From: WTFY01 sp011523795
GTDB taxonomy: Bacteria; Pseudomonadota; Gammaproteobacteria; UBA4575
NCBI GenBank assembly: GCA_965207475.1
Contig: OZ242278.1
Span: forward strand, 2,046,001 to 2,110,000
Length of the DNA stretch: 64,000 bases
Reading direction: 5' to 3'
The translations under genes and the position numbers were made by a program. Below are positions 36,420 to 44,311 of this stretch, piece by piece. How positions within the stretch are numbered: the first letter of the stretch is position 1; each line of letters begins with the position of its first letter. The notes under the pieces are model-generated. The model did no database searches. It was not told the origin of the DNA and was given only the letters and a program-made list of their open reading frames with translations.

Positions 36420-36608
36420 ATGAGTACTCAAGGTGAATTTGGTCTGAAGGACGTAACAGCACAAATGATCAAGACTGTTCGCAAGGAAACGCGTGCAGGT
36501 ACCATAGATTGCAGGGATGCGCTGATTGAAAGCCAGGGAGATACGGACAAGGCAATAGAGATACTGAAGCAAAAAGGGATAGGAACACCTAAGAAAGTCT
36601 GGGTCTGA
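36420..36608 (+). CDS. Stand-alone EF-Ts N-terminal (TS-N/UBA-like) domain protein
   Basis: 62 residues with a very strong ribosome site (GAGGAGG). Residues 10-52 match the N-terminal UBA-type domain of elongation factor Ts: VTAQMIKTVRKETRAGTIDC, RDALIESQGD and DKAIEILKQKG. The EF-Ts core that acts on EF-Tu is absent. In EF-Ts this domain contacts EF-Tu domain G, so the protein could bind EF-Tu or another partner. It lies between ribBA and the SfnG-like gene on the same strand with its own gap on each side. Function unknown. Confidence 0.75.
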   Translation: MSTQGEFGLKDVTAQMIKTVRKETRAGTIDCRDALIESQGDTDKAIEILKQKGIGTPKKVWV

Positions 36609-36810
36609 ACAACGCAGGTGTCTTATGGGTTCTCAGGAGTTTACAAGGGACTGGATTAGCTTCATTTTGGCAGTAGCAGGCTAGCAGGCTTTGGCCGTCT
36701 GGCAGCAGACTGGGTGATTGAACCTGGTCATGCGCGTGGCGGCAGGCCGGTAAACTAAACAGATGAAAAGTGCAACAGCTTATCGACTAACAAGTGAAAT
36801 GAGGTGAAAT

Positions 36811-37983
36811 ATGGCGAAATTTCCAAGACTATTACCAAATTCTGAGAATCCGCTGAAACCTTCTGCCTGGGTGGAATCGGATCAGGTTGAATTTGCGTAC
36901 TGGGTGCCAAACATTTCCGGAGGTTTGGTCATTACGACCCTGCCCATGGATACTGACTGGACACCGGAAGCAAACATCAAATATGCAAAGGATGCTGAAG
37001 CCTCTGGCTTTGCGACCGCGCTGGCACAAACGCGCTGGTTTGCAAGTTATGGCGCGGACCATCAGCACGAGGCCTTTACCATTGCAAATGTAATCCTGCA
37101 GCACACCGAGAAACTGGAGGTTATCACTGCATGTCATCCGGGGCTATGGCACCCAGCCATTGTCGCCAAGATGCAAGCCTCCCTGGATTGCTGCACACAA
37201 GGGCGTACATCCATCAATATTGTAAGCGGCTGGTTCAAGGGCGAGTACACGGGATATGGATTGCCATGGCTTGAACATACTGAGCGATACCGCAGGTCTG
37301 AAGAGTTCATCCGCATCATGAAAGGGATGTGGACTGAAGAAGAGTTCACATTCTATGGTGACTTTTATCAGATCAATGGTGCGCCTATGCTGCCCAAGCC
37401 ACTGCACCGAATCGTGGTGTTCCAGGGAGGAAATTCCAAGGATGCCAGAAGGATGGCAGGCCGGGTTACCGACGTGCTGTTCATGAACGGTAACACCAAT
37501 AAAGGTTTCAAGGAGATTATGGATGATTCCAGGGCTGCTGCAGTTGAGTCAGGCCGTGATCCTAGTGAAATCAACTTCGGATGTAACGGATTCTGCATAG
37601 TCCGTGACACGATGGAAGAGGCCACTGAAACCCTGCGTGACATTATCGTCAACGCGGATGTTGAAGCTGTGAAGGGCTTCGGCGAGGCAGTCAAGCAGGC
37701 TGGTCGTTCTTCCAAGGAAGGGGAAGGTATGTGGGCGAACTCTTCTTTCGAAGACCTGGTGCAATATAATGACGGCTTCAAGACCGGCCTTATCGGTACG
37801 CCTGAGTCAGTTGCAGACCGGATCATTGAGCTCAAGCAGCTTGGTATCAAGGTTATTCTCACCGGTTACTTGCATTACAACTGGGAGCTGAAGCAATTCG
37901 GTGAGAAGGTCATTCCGCTGGTTCGCGAAAAAGAAGAAGACCTGCGCAAAGGCAGAACTGTTGGCAAGAAAAAGTCAGCGTAA
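36811..37983 (+). CDS. sfnG: SfnG-like FMNH2-dependent dimethylsulfone monooxygenase (LLM family)
   Basis: 390 residues. Luciferase-like TIM-barrel monooxygenase that follows the SfnG pattern closely: FAYWVPNISGGLVITTLPMD, TACHPGLWHPAIVAK, INIVSGWFKGEYTGYG, ERYRRSEEFIRIMKGMW and the C-terminal FEDLVQYNDGFKTGLIGTP. SfnG oxidises dimethylsulfone to methanesulfinate with FMNH2 and oxygen. Relatives in the SsuD/MsuD group act on alkanesulfonates, so the exact substrate is inferred. A Lys-rich tail (VGKKKSA) is present. An FMN reductase gene lies downstream to supply FMNH2. Confidence 0.82.
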   Translation: MAKFPRLLPNSENPLKPSAWVESDQVEFAYWVPNISGGLVITTLPMDTDWTPEANIKYAKDAEASGFATALAQTRWFASYGADHQHEAFTIANVILQHTEKLEVITACHPGLWHPAIVAKMQASLDCCTQGRTSINIVSGWFKGEYTGYGLPWLEHTERYRRSEEFIRIMKGMWTEEEFTFYGDFYQINGAPMLPKPLHRIVVFQGGNSKDARRMAGRVTDVLFMNGNTNKGFKEIMDDSRAAAVESGRDPSEINFGCNGFCIVRDTMEEATETLRDIIVNADVEAVKGFGEAVKQAGRSSKEGEGMWANSSFEDLVQYNDGFKTGLIGTPESVADRIIELKQLGIKVILTGYLHYNWELKQFGEKVIPLVREKEEDLRKGRTVGKKKSA

Positions 37984-38004
37984 TCCTGCCTAGGTTTCCA
38001 ACCG

Positions 38005-38035
38005 GGAGCCACGGTTAACTCACAATCGTGGCTCC
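38005..38035 (+). terminator. Hairpin after the SfnG-like gene
   Basis: GGAGCCACG (38005-38013) pairs perfectly with CGTGGCTCC (38027-38035), a 9-bp stem 22 bases after the stop codon. There is no T tract, so it may act as an RNA-end or Rho-assisted element. Confidence 0.45.
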
Positions 38036-38137
38036 TATGTGGGCTAAAATCCAGTTCGATGCCAGGACTGTACATGCATCCGGTCGGGGTGTCTGTATCG
38101 AGTCTGGTGTAACGGGCTTGCAGGAGAACCTGCTTGA

Positions 38138-38342
38138 CTGCTTGGCGTATCGGGAGGACTGAGCCGCAAAATTCTGATTGCAATCAACAGTTACTACTCG
38201 GAACCGGGTTTGGCAGATAAGGAATCCTGGAACAGCATGATCAGCCGGGTCGCGCGATTGTGAACTTTGTGAGGATCATCCCGCATGACAAACTGGGAAT
38301 AGTGGGGCTCCGGGGTCATTCGTACTAAGGAAATTGTTGATA
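38138..38342 (+). pseudogene. Internally deleted, decayed copy of the downstream FMN reductase gene
   Basis: Bases 38138-38190 match 38448-38500 of the intact gene with few changes (CTGCTTGGCGTATCGGGAGG is identical), and bases 38191-38342 match 38873-39027, including GATCAGCCGGGTCGCGCGAT against its counterpart. About 370 bases of the middle are missing. The start codon is lost and stops have arisen (a TGA precedes the first copied codon; AACTTTGTGAGG shifts the frame). It is the relic of a tandem duplication followed by deletion. Confidence 0.85.
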
Positions 38343-38441
38343 ATTTCCGCTTGAATGTGGGTTGAGTTCGGTACACCATACTCAGTCGGGGACGAAAACA
38401 GGCTAGAGACAAGTGCATTAGAATTCGTTTGAGGTATACAA

Positions 38442-39038
38442 ATGAAACTGCTTGGCGTATCGGGAGGACTGAGTCGCAAGACTCTGATTGCAATCAAGAA
38501 GGCGCTGGATTTTGCCAAGCGTTATGACAATACCGTTGAAACGGAAGCGATCAGCCTCAACGAGTATGATATCCAGTTCTGTGATGCGAGGGATCCGGAC
38601 AAGTATGAAGGTGATGCGAGGCTTATCATCGACAAATTTGTTGAAGCGGATGCCCTGTTGCTTGGCACACCCATGTACCGAGGTACTTACACTGGGCTGC
38701 TGAAAAACATGTTTGACCTGATTCCCAATGCCGCGCTGTTGGGCAAGCCGGTTGGGATGATTGCAACGGGCGGAAGTGACCATCACTATCTTGCACTGGA
38801 GCATGAAATGAAACCTTTACTGGGGTTTTTCTATGCACACGTGATACCGGGTAGCGTCTATGCCAACAACAGCCACTACTCGGAATCAGATCTGGTGGAT
38901 GAAGGGATCCTGGAACAGCTTGATCAGTTGGGTCGTGCGATTGTAAACTTTGCCAGGATCATCCCGGATGACAAACTGAGCATAGTGGGCCCCTTGGGTC
39001 CATCTATACAAAGAAAGTCATTGAAAAAACCTGGTTAA
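38442..39038 (+). CDS. NADPH-dependent FMN reductase (SsuE/MsuE-like)
   Basis: 198 residues. Flavodoxin-like NADPH-dependent FMN reductase: LLGVSGGLSRKTLIAIKKAL at the start, the flavin loop TPMYRGTYTGLLKNMFDLIP in the middle and GKPVGMIATGGSDHHYLALE after it. It is likely to supply FMNH2 to the SfnG-like monooxygenase upstream, as MsuE or SfnE does in pseudomonads. The catalytic residues cannot be told from sequence alone. A decayed copy of this gene lies just upstream. The next gene starts 48 bases later. Confidence 0.87.
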   Translation: MKLLGVSGGLSRKTLIAIKKALDFAKRYDNTVETEAISLNEYDIQFCDARDPDKYEGDARLIIDKFVEADALLLGTPMYRGTYTGLLKNMFDLIPNAALLGKPVGMIATGGSDHHYLALEHEMKPLLGFFYAHVIPGSVYANNSHYSESDLVDEGILEQLDQLGRAIVNFARIIPDDKLSIVGPLGPSIQRKSLKKPG

Positions 39039-39085
39039 ACACTAGTTGTACCTGTAAAACCTATCGCAAGGAGAGAATTGAAAAG

Positions 39086-39391
39086 ATGTCTGACGAAGCA
39101 CCCAAATACAAGAAATTGCGCCAAACGGTTGATTCTGAGCACTATCGGACCGATACGTCTACGTTACTTGCGTACGATGAAGGTACTGGGCAGTTCCTGT
39201 TTCGGGCCTTGAATTCCAACTATTTCTTGCAGGACGATCAGAAGGAGAGCATAGAAGTGTTGGACATGGACGAAGCTGAAAAAGCGTATGACAGAATGCC
39301 GAACAAGCATATTTCAAACATTGTTGCGGCGTTCCCCAAATACCATGGAGGCGTGGGTCTAGATACGTACACCAACCTGTATGATGACTAG
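39086..39391 (+). CDS. Unknown 101-residue protein in the flavin/sulfur cluster
   Basis: 101 residues, AAGGAGAG upstream of the start. Soluble, acidic and without Cys, His pairs or membrane segments. Notable pieces are LLAYDEGTGQFLFRALNSNY and VAAFPKYHGGVGLDTYTN. It was not recognised. It follows the FMN reductase gene by 47 bases and probably shares its transcript, so it may be a small accessory protein of the FMN-dependent oxygenation system. That link rests on position only. Confidence 0.65.
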   Translation: MSDEAPKYKKLRQTVDSEHYRTDTSTLLAYDEGTGQFLFRALNSNYFLQDDQKESIEVLDMDEAEKAYDRMPNKHISNIVAAFPKYHGGVGLDTYTNLYDD

Positions 39392-39698
39392 AGCTTAATT
39401 GCTGGACAGTCATCATGACATGTGCTGAAGCAGTGCGCGGTTCATAGTTCTGCTTTCTGGTAGAGCATGTGCGCTGCTACCTGTGTTCCCATAGCATGTC
39501 CAGTGGTTCATGGCAGGCAGGTACTTAGAGACCTGGTAACCAAGGAGTCGAGCCATCTCACACGAAATAGATTTAAATCGGTCTTGCAGGCAGGGAAGTC
39601 AGTGTGTGTTTTTTGCCTGCAGCCGGGATCGATTTTGCCGCCTTTTCACGCTGATAGAAGTGGAAGCCCTGTAAACCTAGGTCAGTGACAGATTGCAA
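39392..39698. other. Intergenic region, no gene supported
   Basis: About 307 bases. No plausible frame with a ribosome site, and no clear promoter or terminator were found. Confidence 0.35.
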
Positions 39699-40265
39699 AT
39701 GAGCAAAGAGAATGTTGAAAGTTTGGGTACTGTGAAAGTTGCGGTGCAGAAAATCATCGACCGCGCAGACAAGGATCCCGAGTATGGAAAATTCAAGTAC
39801 TATGTCAATACGCACTGGGAAGGTGGAACACTCTGCAAGAACCAGATCCGGAGGGAGCACAAACTGCTCGTAGACGAGCCGGCTGCATTTGGTGGAACAG
39901 ACCTGAGTGCCAGCCCTGTGGAGTTAGTGCTGGTTGCCTTGGGATCTTGCCAGCAGATCATGCTGGCTGCGCTGGCTGCAGTGAGGGGAATACCCCTTGA
40001 AGAATGTGACGTCACGCTGAAAGCAGGGCTTGATGTGAGAGGCTTACTTGGCCTGGAGTCGGATCAGGAAATTTCTCCGGGGTTTTCCGGAGTAAACTAT
40101 GAAACCCATATAAAAAGCTCTGCACCAAGAGAGTTGCTGGAGACACTAGTCCGGGACGTTGAACGCCAGTGTCCTGTCATGGATATGCTGACCCGGAAGG
40201 TTCAGGTAGAGGGATCTACCAAAATCAATGACCAGGAATTTGACCTGTATGCAAAACCCACCTGA
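39699..40265 (+). CDS. OsmC/Ohr family protein
   Basis: 188 residues from ATG 39699. OsmC-like fold with both redox Cys in place: one in VALGSCQQIMLAALAA (about residue 87) and one in DVERQCPVMDML (about 157). The segment FGGTDLSASPVELVLVALGS is the family hallmark. Such proteins are thiol peroxidases that reduce organic hydroperoxides, usually recycled by lipoylated proteins and lipoamide dehydrogenase. The next gene codes exactly such a lipoyl-bearing dehydrogenase, which supports this pairing. Confidence 0.87.
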   Translation: MSKENVESLGTVKVAVQKIIDRADKDPEYGKFKYYVNTHWEGGTLCKNQIRREHKLLVDEPAAFGGTDLSASPVELVLVALGSCQQIMLAALAAVRGIPLEECDVTLKAGLDVRGLLGLESDQEISPGFSGVNYETHIKSSAPRELLETLVRDVERQCPVMDMLTRKVQVEGSTKINDQEFDLYAKPT

Positions 40266-40430
40266 TCGTTTGGGGTGTTTCAAGAAATCCATAGTGCATA
40301 CCCTTGCCGAATTTTCGGCTGATTCATCTTGCCCGTGAGTTGACGTTGGCTGCAGGTTCTGTCAGTCCGGTTCGCCACAGTGAATTCCTAATAGTTCTCA
40401 CTTTCCCGTAAGCTGCTGCGAGGAACACAT

Positions 40431-42122
40431 ATGGGCGCATTGCTTGAGGTTTGTACACCTGACCTGAACGGGCCTGACCCCGCACCCGTGGTGGAAATCC
40501 CGGTAACTGTAGGTGATGCTGTACAGGCTGGAGATCATCTGATTACGGTAGAGACTGAGAAGGCCGCTATAGAAATTCCTTCTCCATACACCGGTGTCGT
40601 GAAGGAAATTCTGGTTGAGCTGCAGGAGGAAGTGACAGAAGGCAAGGCACTAATAAAAATCGAGTCGGAAAACGATTCCCGGGTTGAAGTGCGTCAGGGT
40701 GCTGAAGTTACCGAGGGGAACCTCAGCACACAAGTTGTCGTTCTGGGTTCTGGCCCAGGGGGATATTCATCCGCATTCAGGGCTGCGGACCTGGGCATGA
40801 AAGTGGTTCTCGTGGAGCGGCATGACAGTCTTGGGGGTGTTTGCCTGAATACAGGCTGTATCCCTTCCAAGTCATTGCTGCATGCGGCCAAGGTGTTAAG
40901 CGATATGAAAGAGATGCGCAATCTGGGGATACATTTTTCCTCGGTGGAACTGGATGTACACGAACTGCGCAACTGGAAGGACAGCGTAATCAGCCAGCTG
41001 AACCGGGGTCTCAGTACCCTTGCGAAAAAGCGGAAGGTGACCGTGGTTCAGGGTGATGGCAAATTTGTTTCATCGACCCAACTGGAAGTCAGGTTTTCAA
41101 ATGGCGAACGCATCGAAGTGGAATTCGAGCAGGCTATCATTGCCGCGGGATCAGAACCGGTGAAAATGCCAGGATTTCCTTACGACGATCCGCGTGTCAT
41201 TACGTCTACTGAAGCTCTCGAGCCTGACCAGATTCCCGGCAGACTGCTCATTGTGGGAGGGGGTATCATAGGTCTTGAGATGGCTTGCGTGTACCATGAA
41301 CTGGGTGCAAAAGTCACAATTGTCGAATTGGCAGACTCCCTGATACCCGGTGCAGACCCAGATCTCGTAATGCCCTTGCAGAGGCATGTTCAGGGCCTCT
41401 ATGAAAATATCTTTTTAAGCACCCGGGTTGTAGAGATTGAATCTACCCTGAACGGCATGTTTGTCACGTTCAGCGGTCAAGTCTCGCAGAGGAAAGATGT
41501 CTTTGATCAGGTGATGGTGGCAGTGGGCAGGCAACCTAACGGCAAGTTGATTGATGCAGGAAAAGCGGGTGTAGAAGTAGATGAGAAGGGGTTCATACAA
41601 ACGGATCATCATATGAGGACAAATGTAGGAAATATCTTTGCAGTAGGCGATATAACAGGGCCACCCATGCTGGCGCACAAGGCATCACATGAAGGCAAGG
41701 TGGCTGCTGAGGTGATTGCAGGAATGGATAGGCAATTTGACGGTGCACTGATTCCTTCCGTTGCCTATACAGATCCTGAAGTTGCATGGGTTGGAATGAC
41801 AGAATCTCAGGCAAAGGAATCAGGCATTGAGTATGAAAAAGGGACATTTCCTTGGGCTGCCAGCGGTCGTGCTTTGAGCCTGGGAAGAAAAGAAGGCCTT
41901 ACCAAGGTTATGTTTGACTCGAAGACTGGGAAAATCATAGGGGCAGGAATTGTAGGGACCAGTGCCGGCGACTTGATTTCAGAGGCTGCCCTTGCGATTG
42001 ATAAAGGCTGTTCGGCTAATGAGATAGCAAATCTCATCCATCCTCATCCGACGCTTTCTGAGACGGTAGGATTTGCTGCAGAAGTCGTGGAAGGTACTAT
42101 TGTGGAGATGTACGTGAAATAA
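40431..42122 (+). CDS. lpdA: Dihydrolipoyl dehydrogenase with N-terminal lipoyl domain
   Basis: 563 residues. Lipoyl domain at 1-80 with the modified Lys44 in VETEKAAIEIPSP. The dehydrogenase starts near 100: FAD turn VVVLGSGPGGYSS, redox pair GGVCLNTGCIPSKSLL (Cys138 and Cys143), NAD turn VGGGIIGLEMACVY and the C-terminal His-Glu in IHPHPTLSETV. Such fusions normally belong to pyruvate dehydrogenase operons, but no E1 or E2 gene is present here. Neighbouring OsmC suggests a role as the reductant of an organic peroxide reductase, using its own lipoyl arm. Start ATG 40431 follows AGGA. Confidence 0.92.
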   Translation: MGALLEVCTPDLNGPDPAPVVEIPVTVGDAVQAGDHLITVETEKAAIEIPSPYTGVVKEILVELQEEVTEGKALIKIESENDSRVEVRQGAEVTEGNLSTQVVVLGSGPGGYSSAFRAADLGMKVVLVERHDSLGGVCLNTGCIPSKSLLHAAKVLSDMKEMRNLGIHFSSVELDVHELRNWKDSVISQLNRGLSTLAKKRKVTVVQGDGKFVSSTQLEVRFSNGERIEVEFEQAIIAAGSEPVKMPGFPYDDPRVITSTEALEPDQIPGRLLIVGGGIIGLEMACVYHELGAKVTIVELADSLIPGADPDLVMPLQRHVQGLYENIFLSTRVVEIESTLNGMFVTFSGQVSQRKDVFDQVMVAVGRQPNGKLIDAGKAGVEVDEKGFIQTDHHMRTNVGNIFAVGDITGPPMLAHKASHEGKVAAEVIAGMDRQFDGALIPSVAYTDPEVAWVGMTESQAKESGIEYEKGTFPWAASGRALSLGRKEGLTKVMFDSKTGKIIGAGIVGTSAGDLISEAALAIDKGCSANEIANLIHPHPTLSETVGFAAEVVEGTIVEMYVK

Positions 42123-42169
42123 CCCGGTTTACAGCAGGCGGTGATTGCAGTGGGTACTGTGTAATTTTC

Positions 42170-42198
42170 TTGATGTTCATGACATTCTCACCTATACT
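42170..42198 (+). promoter_or_regulatory. Promoter of the rimP-nusA-infB operon
   Basis: TTGATG (42170-42175) and TATACT (42193-42198) with a 17-base spacer. Transcription would start near 42205 and give a leader of about 73 bases that contains a terminator-like hairpin. Confidence 0.6.
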
Positions 42199-42245
42199 GC
42201 TGACAAGGATTGAAGAGATTTAGACGTTGTTTTACAACGGTTTGC

Positions 42246-42268
42246 AGGGGCCCTGGTGGGCCCTTTTT
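42246..42268 (+). terminator. Intrinsic terminator or attenuator in the rimP leader
   Basis: GGGCCC (42248-42253), loop TGGT, GGGCCC (42258-42263), with A46-T65 and G47-T64 extending the stem to 8 pairs, followed by five T (42264-42268). It ends 9 bases before the rimP ATG and after a promoter, so it fits an attenuator or a leader terminator more than the end of lpdA, which lies 125 bases upstream. Confidence 0.65.
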
Positions 42269-42277
42269 ATTGGACGC

Positions 42278-42754
42278 ATGAATTTGAATACAGACCCATT
42301 TGGCATAGTGCCGATCGTAAAGCCGGTCATCACGGGAATGGGTTATGAACTTTGGGGACTGGAGTGCCAGGCAGGTATAAGGTCAGCAAAAGTCAGGGTA
42401 TATATTGATGGGGCCAACGGAATTACTCTTGAGGATTGTTCACAAGTAAGTGAGCAGATAAGTGCCGTGCTTGATGTGGAGGACCTGATTCACATGCCTT
42501 ACACCTTGGAAATTTCCTCACCAGGCATCAACCGTTCATTGTTCACTGTTGAACAGATTCAGGCTGCAGTGGGCTGCAAGATAAAGGTAAAGACCTCATG
42601 GCCCCTTGAAGGGCGAAAGAATTTTAGCGGAATTTTGGAACGCGTAGGTGAAATGGGTTTAGAGATAAGAGTGCAGGAAAATGCGTCGTGTACAGTCCCG
42701 CTGAATGCTGTCAGGAATGCAAAGCTGGATGAAGAAATCCAGTTTCAAAATTGA
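42278..42754 (+). CDS. rimP: Ribosome maturation factor RimP
   Basis: 158 residues from ATG 42278. Needed for 30S subunit maturation. Typical segments are MGYELWGLECQAG, VRVYIDGANGITLEDCSQVS, YTLEISSPGINRSLF (the SPG loop) and the C-terminal SH3-like part. First gene of the rimP-nusA-infB-rbfA-truB block. An open frame upstream includes the leader hairpin and is not likely translated. Confidence 0.95.
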   Translation: MNLNTDPFGIVPIVKPVITGMGYELWGLECQAGIRSAKVRVYIDGANGITLEDCSQVSEQISAVLDVEDLIHMPYTLEISSPGINRSLFTVEQIQAAVGCKIKVKTSWPLEGRKNFSGILERVGEMGLEIRVQENASCTVPLNAVRNAKLDEEIQFQN

Positions 42755-42770
42755 TTTGAGTTATACAAGC

Positions 42771-44276
42771 ATGAATAAAGAAATTTTGCTGGTAGTCGAT
42801 ACAGTTTCGAATGAAAAAGGTGTCGATAAGGAAATCATCTTTGAGGCGATTGAGGCTGCACTGGCTACCGCCACACGGAAAAAACACGGCCTGGAAATGG
42901 ATGTGCGCGTTGCAATTGATCGTGAGTCTGGTGACTATGACGCCTTCAGACGCTGGCTGGTGATGGACGACGAGGATCCTGAATTTGAATCACCAGACAG
43001 ACAGACCCTATACAGTTATGCCCGCGAAAAGCACCCTGATATCACGGTGGGCCAGTATATAGAGATACCGATTGAGTCCGTCTCTTTCGGCCGGATATCT
43101 GCACATACTGCAAAACAGGTTATTGTTCAGAAAGTGCGTGAAGCAGAAAGGATGCAGGTCGTGGATGCATTCAGAGACCGTGTCGGTGAATTGATCATGG
43201 GGGTGGTCAAACGTTCCGACCATTCCGGAACTTACGTGGACCTGGGTGGAAATGCGGAGGGATATATTCCACGTGAACAGATGGTACCAAGAGAAATCGT
43301 CCGTCCTGGTGATCGGATACGGGCATACTTGCGTGAGGTCTGTGAGGAGACACGGGGGCCACAATTGCTGTTGACACGTACTGCACCCGAGTTTTTGATT
43401 GAGTTGGTAAAACTTGAAGTACCTGAAGTGGGGCAGGGCCTGATTGAAGTGTTGTCGGCTGCACGGGACCCGGGCTTGCGTGCGAAAATTTCTGTCAAAT
43501 CCAATGATATTCACCTTGATCCTGTTGGTGCCTGTGTAGGCATGCGTGGATCTCGCGTACAGTCCATATCCAACGAACTTGCAGGTGAACGTATCGATAT
43601 AATTTTGTGGAATGAAAATCCAGCCCAGTTTGTGATCAATGCAATGTCACCTGCAGTAGTTACTTCCATCATCGTGGACGAGGACAAGAAGAGTATGGAT
43701 ATTGCTGTGGACGAAGAGAAACTCTCGCAGGCCATAGGGCGTGGCGGACAGAATGTTAAACTAGCCAGCCAGTTGACAGGCTGGGAACTGAATGTAATGA
43801 CAGAAGGACAGGCTGAAGAAAAAAGTGAAGTGGAAACACGGCAACTGGTCGAGATGTTCATGTCCCAACTTGATGTAGACGAGGAAGTCGCTGTAATTCT
43901 TGCGCAGGAGGGATTTTCAAGCGTTGAGGAGATTGCTTATGTGCCGCCTAAAGAGCTGGTTGAAGTCGAAGAGTTCGATGAGGAAATTGTTGAGGAATTG
44001 CGCACCCGCGCGCGTGATGTGTTGCTGACTTCAGCCATTGCAGTAGAAGAGAAATTTGCTGAAATAGAACCATCGTCGGAGTTACTGAATCTGGAAGGCA
44101 TGGATAAGGATCTGGCATTTGAGTTGGCTTGCAGAGGAATTTCCACTATGGAAGACCTGGCGGAGCAGGCGGTTGACGATTTGCTGGATATCGAAGGACT
44201 GGATCCCGAGCGTGCTGGGTCCCTGATCATGCTTGCGCGGGCTCCTTGGTTTGCCGATGAGGAAACTGCTCGATAG
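42771..44276 (+). CDS. nusA: Transcription termination/antitermination factor NusA
   Basis: 501 residues from ATG 42771, 16 bases after the rimP stop. Domain order: N-terminal RNA polymerase-binding domain (1-130), S1 (about 135-200, GVVKRSDHSGTYVDLGGNAE), two KH domains (205-345, GACVGMRGSRVQSISNEL and IGRGGQNVKLASQLTGW), then two acidic helix-hairpin-helix repeats (about 365-500) as in gammaproteobacterial NusA. It controls pausing, termination and rRNA antitermination. Confidence 0.97.
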   Translation: MNKEILLVVDTVSNEKGVDKEIIFEAIEAALATATRKKHGLEMDVRVAIDRESGDYDAFRRWLVMDDEDPEFESPDRQTLYSYAREKHPDITVGQYIEIPIESVSFGRISAHTAKQVIVQKVREAERMQVVDAFRDRVGELIMGVVKRSDHSGTYVDLGGNAEGYIPREQMVPREIVRPGDRIRAYLREVCEETRGPQLLLTRTAPEFLIELVKLEVPEVGQGLIEVLSAARDPGLRAKISVKSNDIHLDPVGACVGMRGSRVQSISNELAGERIDIILWNENPAQFVINAMSPAVVTSIIVDEDKKSMDIAVDEEKLSQAIGRGGQNVKLASQLTGWELNVMTEGQAEEKSEVETRQLVEMFMSQLDVDEEVAVILAQEGFSSVEEIAYVPPKELVEVEEFDEEIVEELRTRARDVLLTSAIAVEEKFAEIEPSSELLNLEGMDKDLAFELACRGISTMEDLAEQAVDDLLDIEGLDPERAGSLIMLARAPWFADEETAR

Positions 44277-44311
44277 CCTGAGAACTTGAATTAATTGGAT
44301 AGTTGATTGGT

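Noticed and set aside
40431..42122. Part of a sulfur-oxidising sHdr-lipoate pathway
   Set aside because: No hdr, lbpA or lipoate-ligase genes are nearby; the domain order is that of an ordinary lipoyl-fused lipoamide dehydrogenase.
42120..42277. Right attachment site (copy of the tRNA 3' end)
   Set aside because: No match to the CCTGCCCCCGCTACCA end was seen by eye in this stretch.
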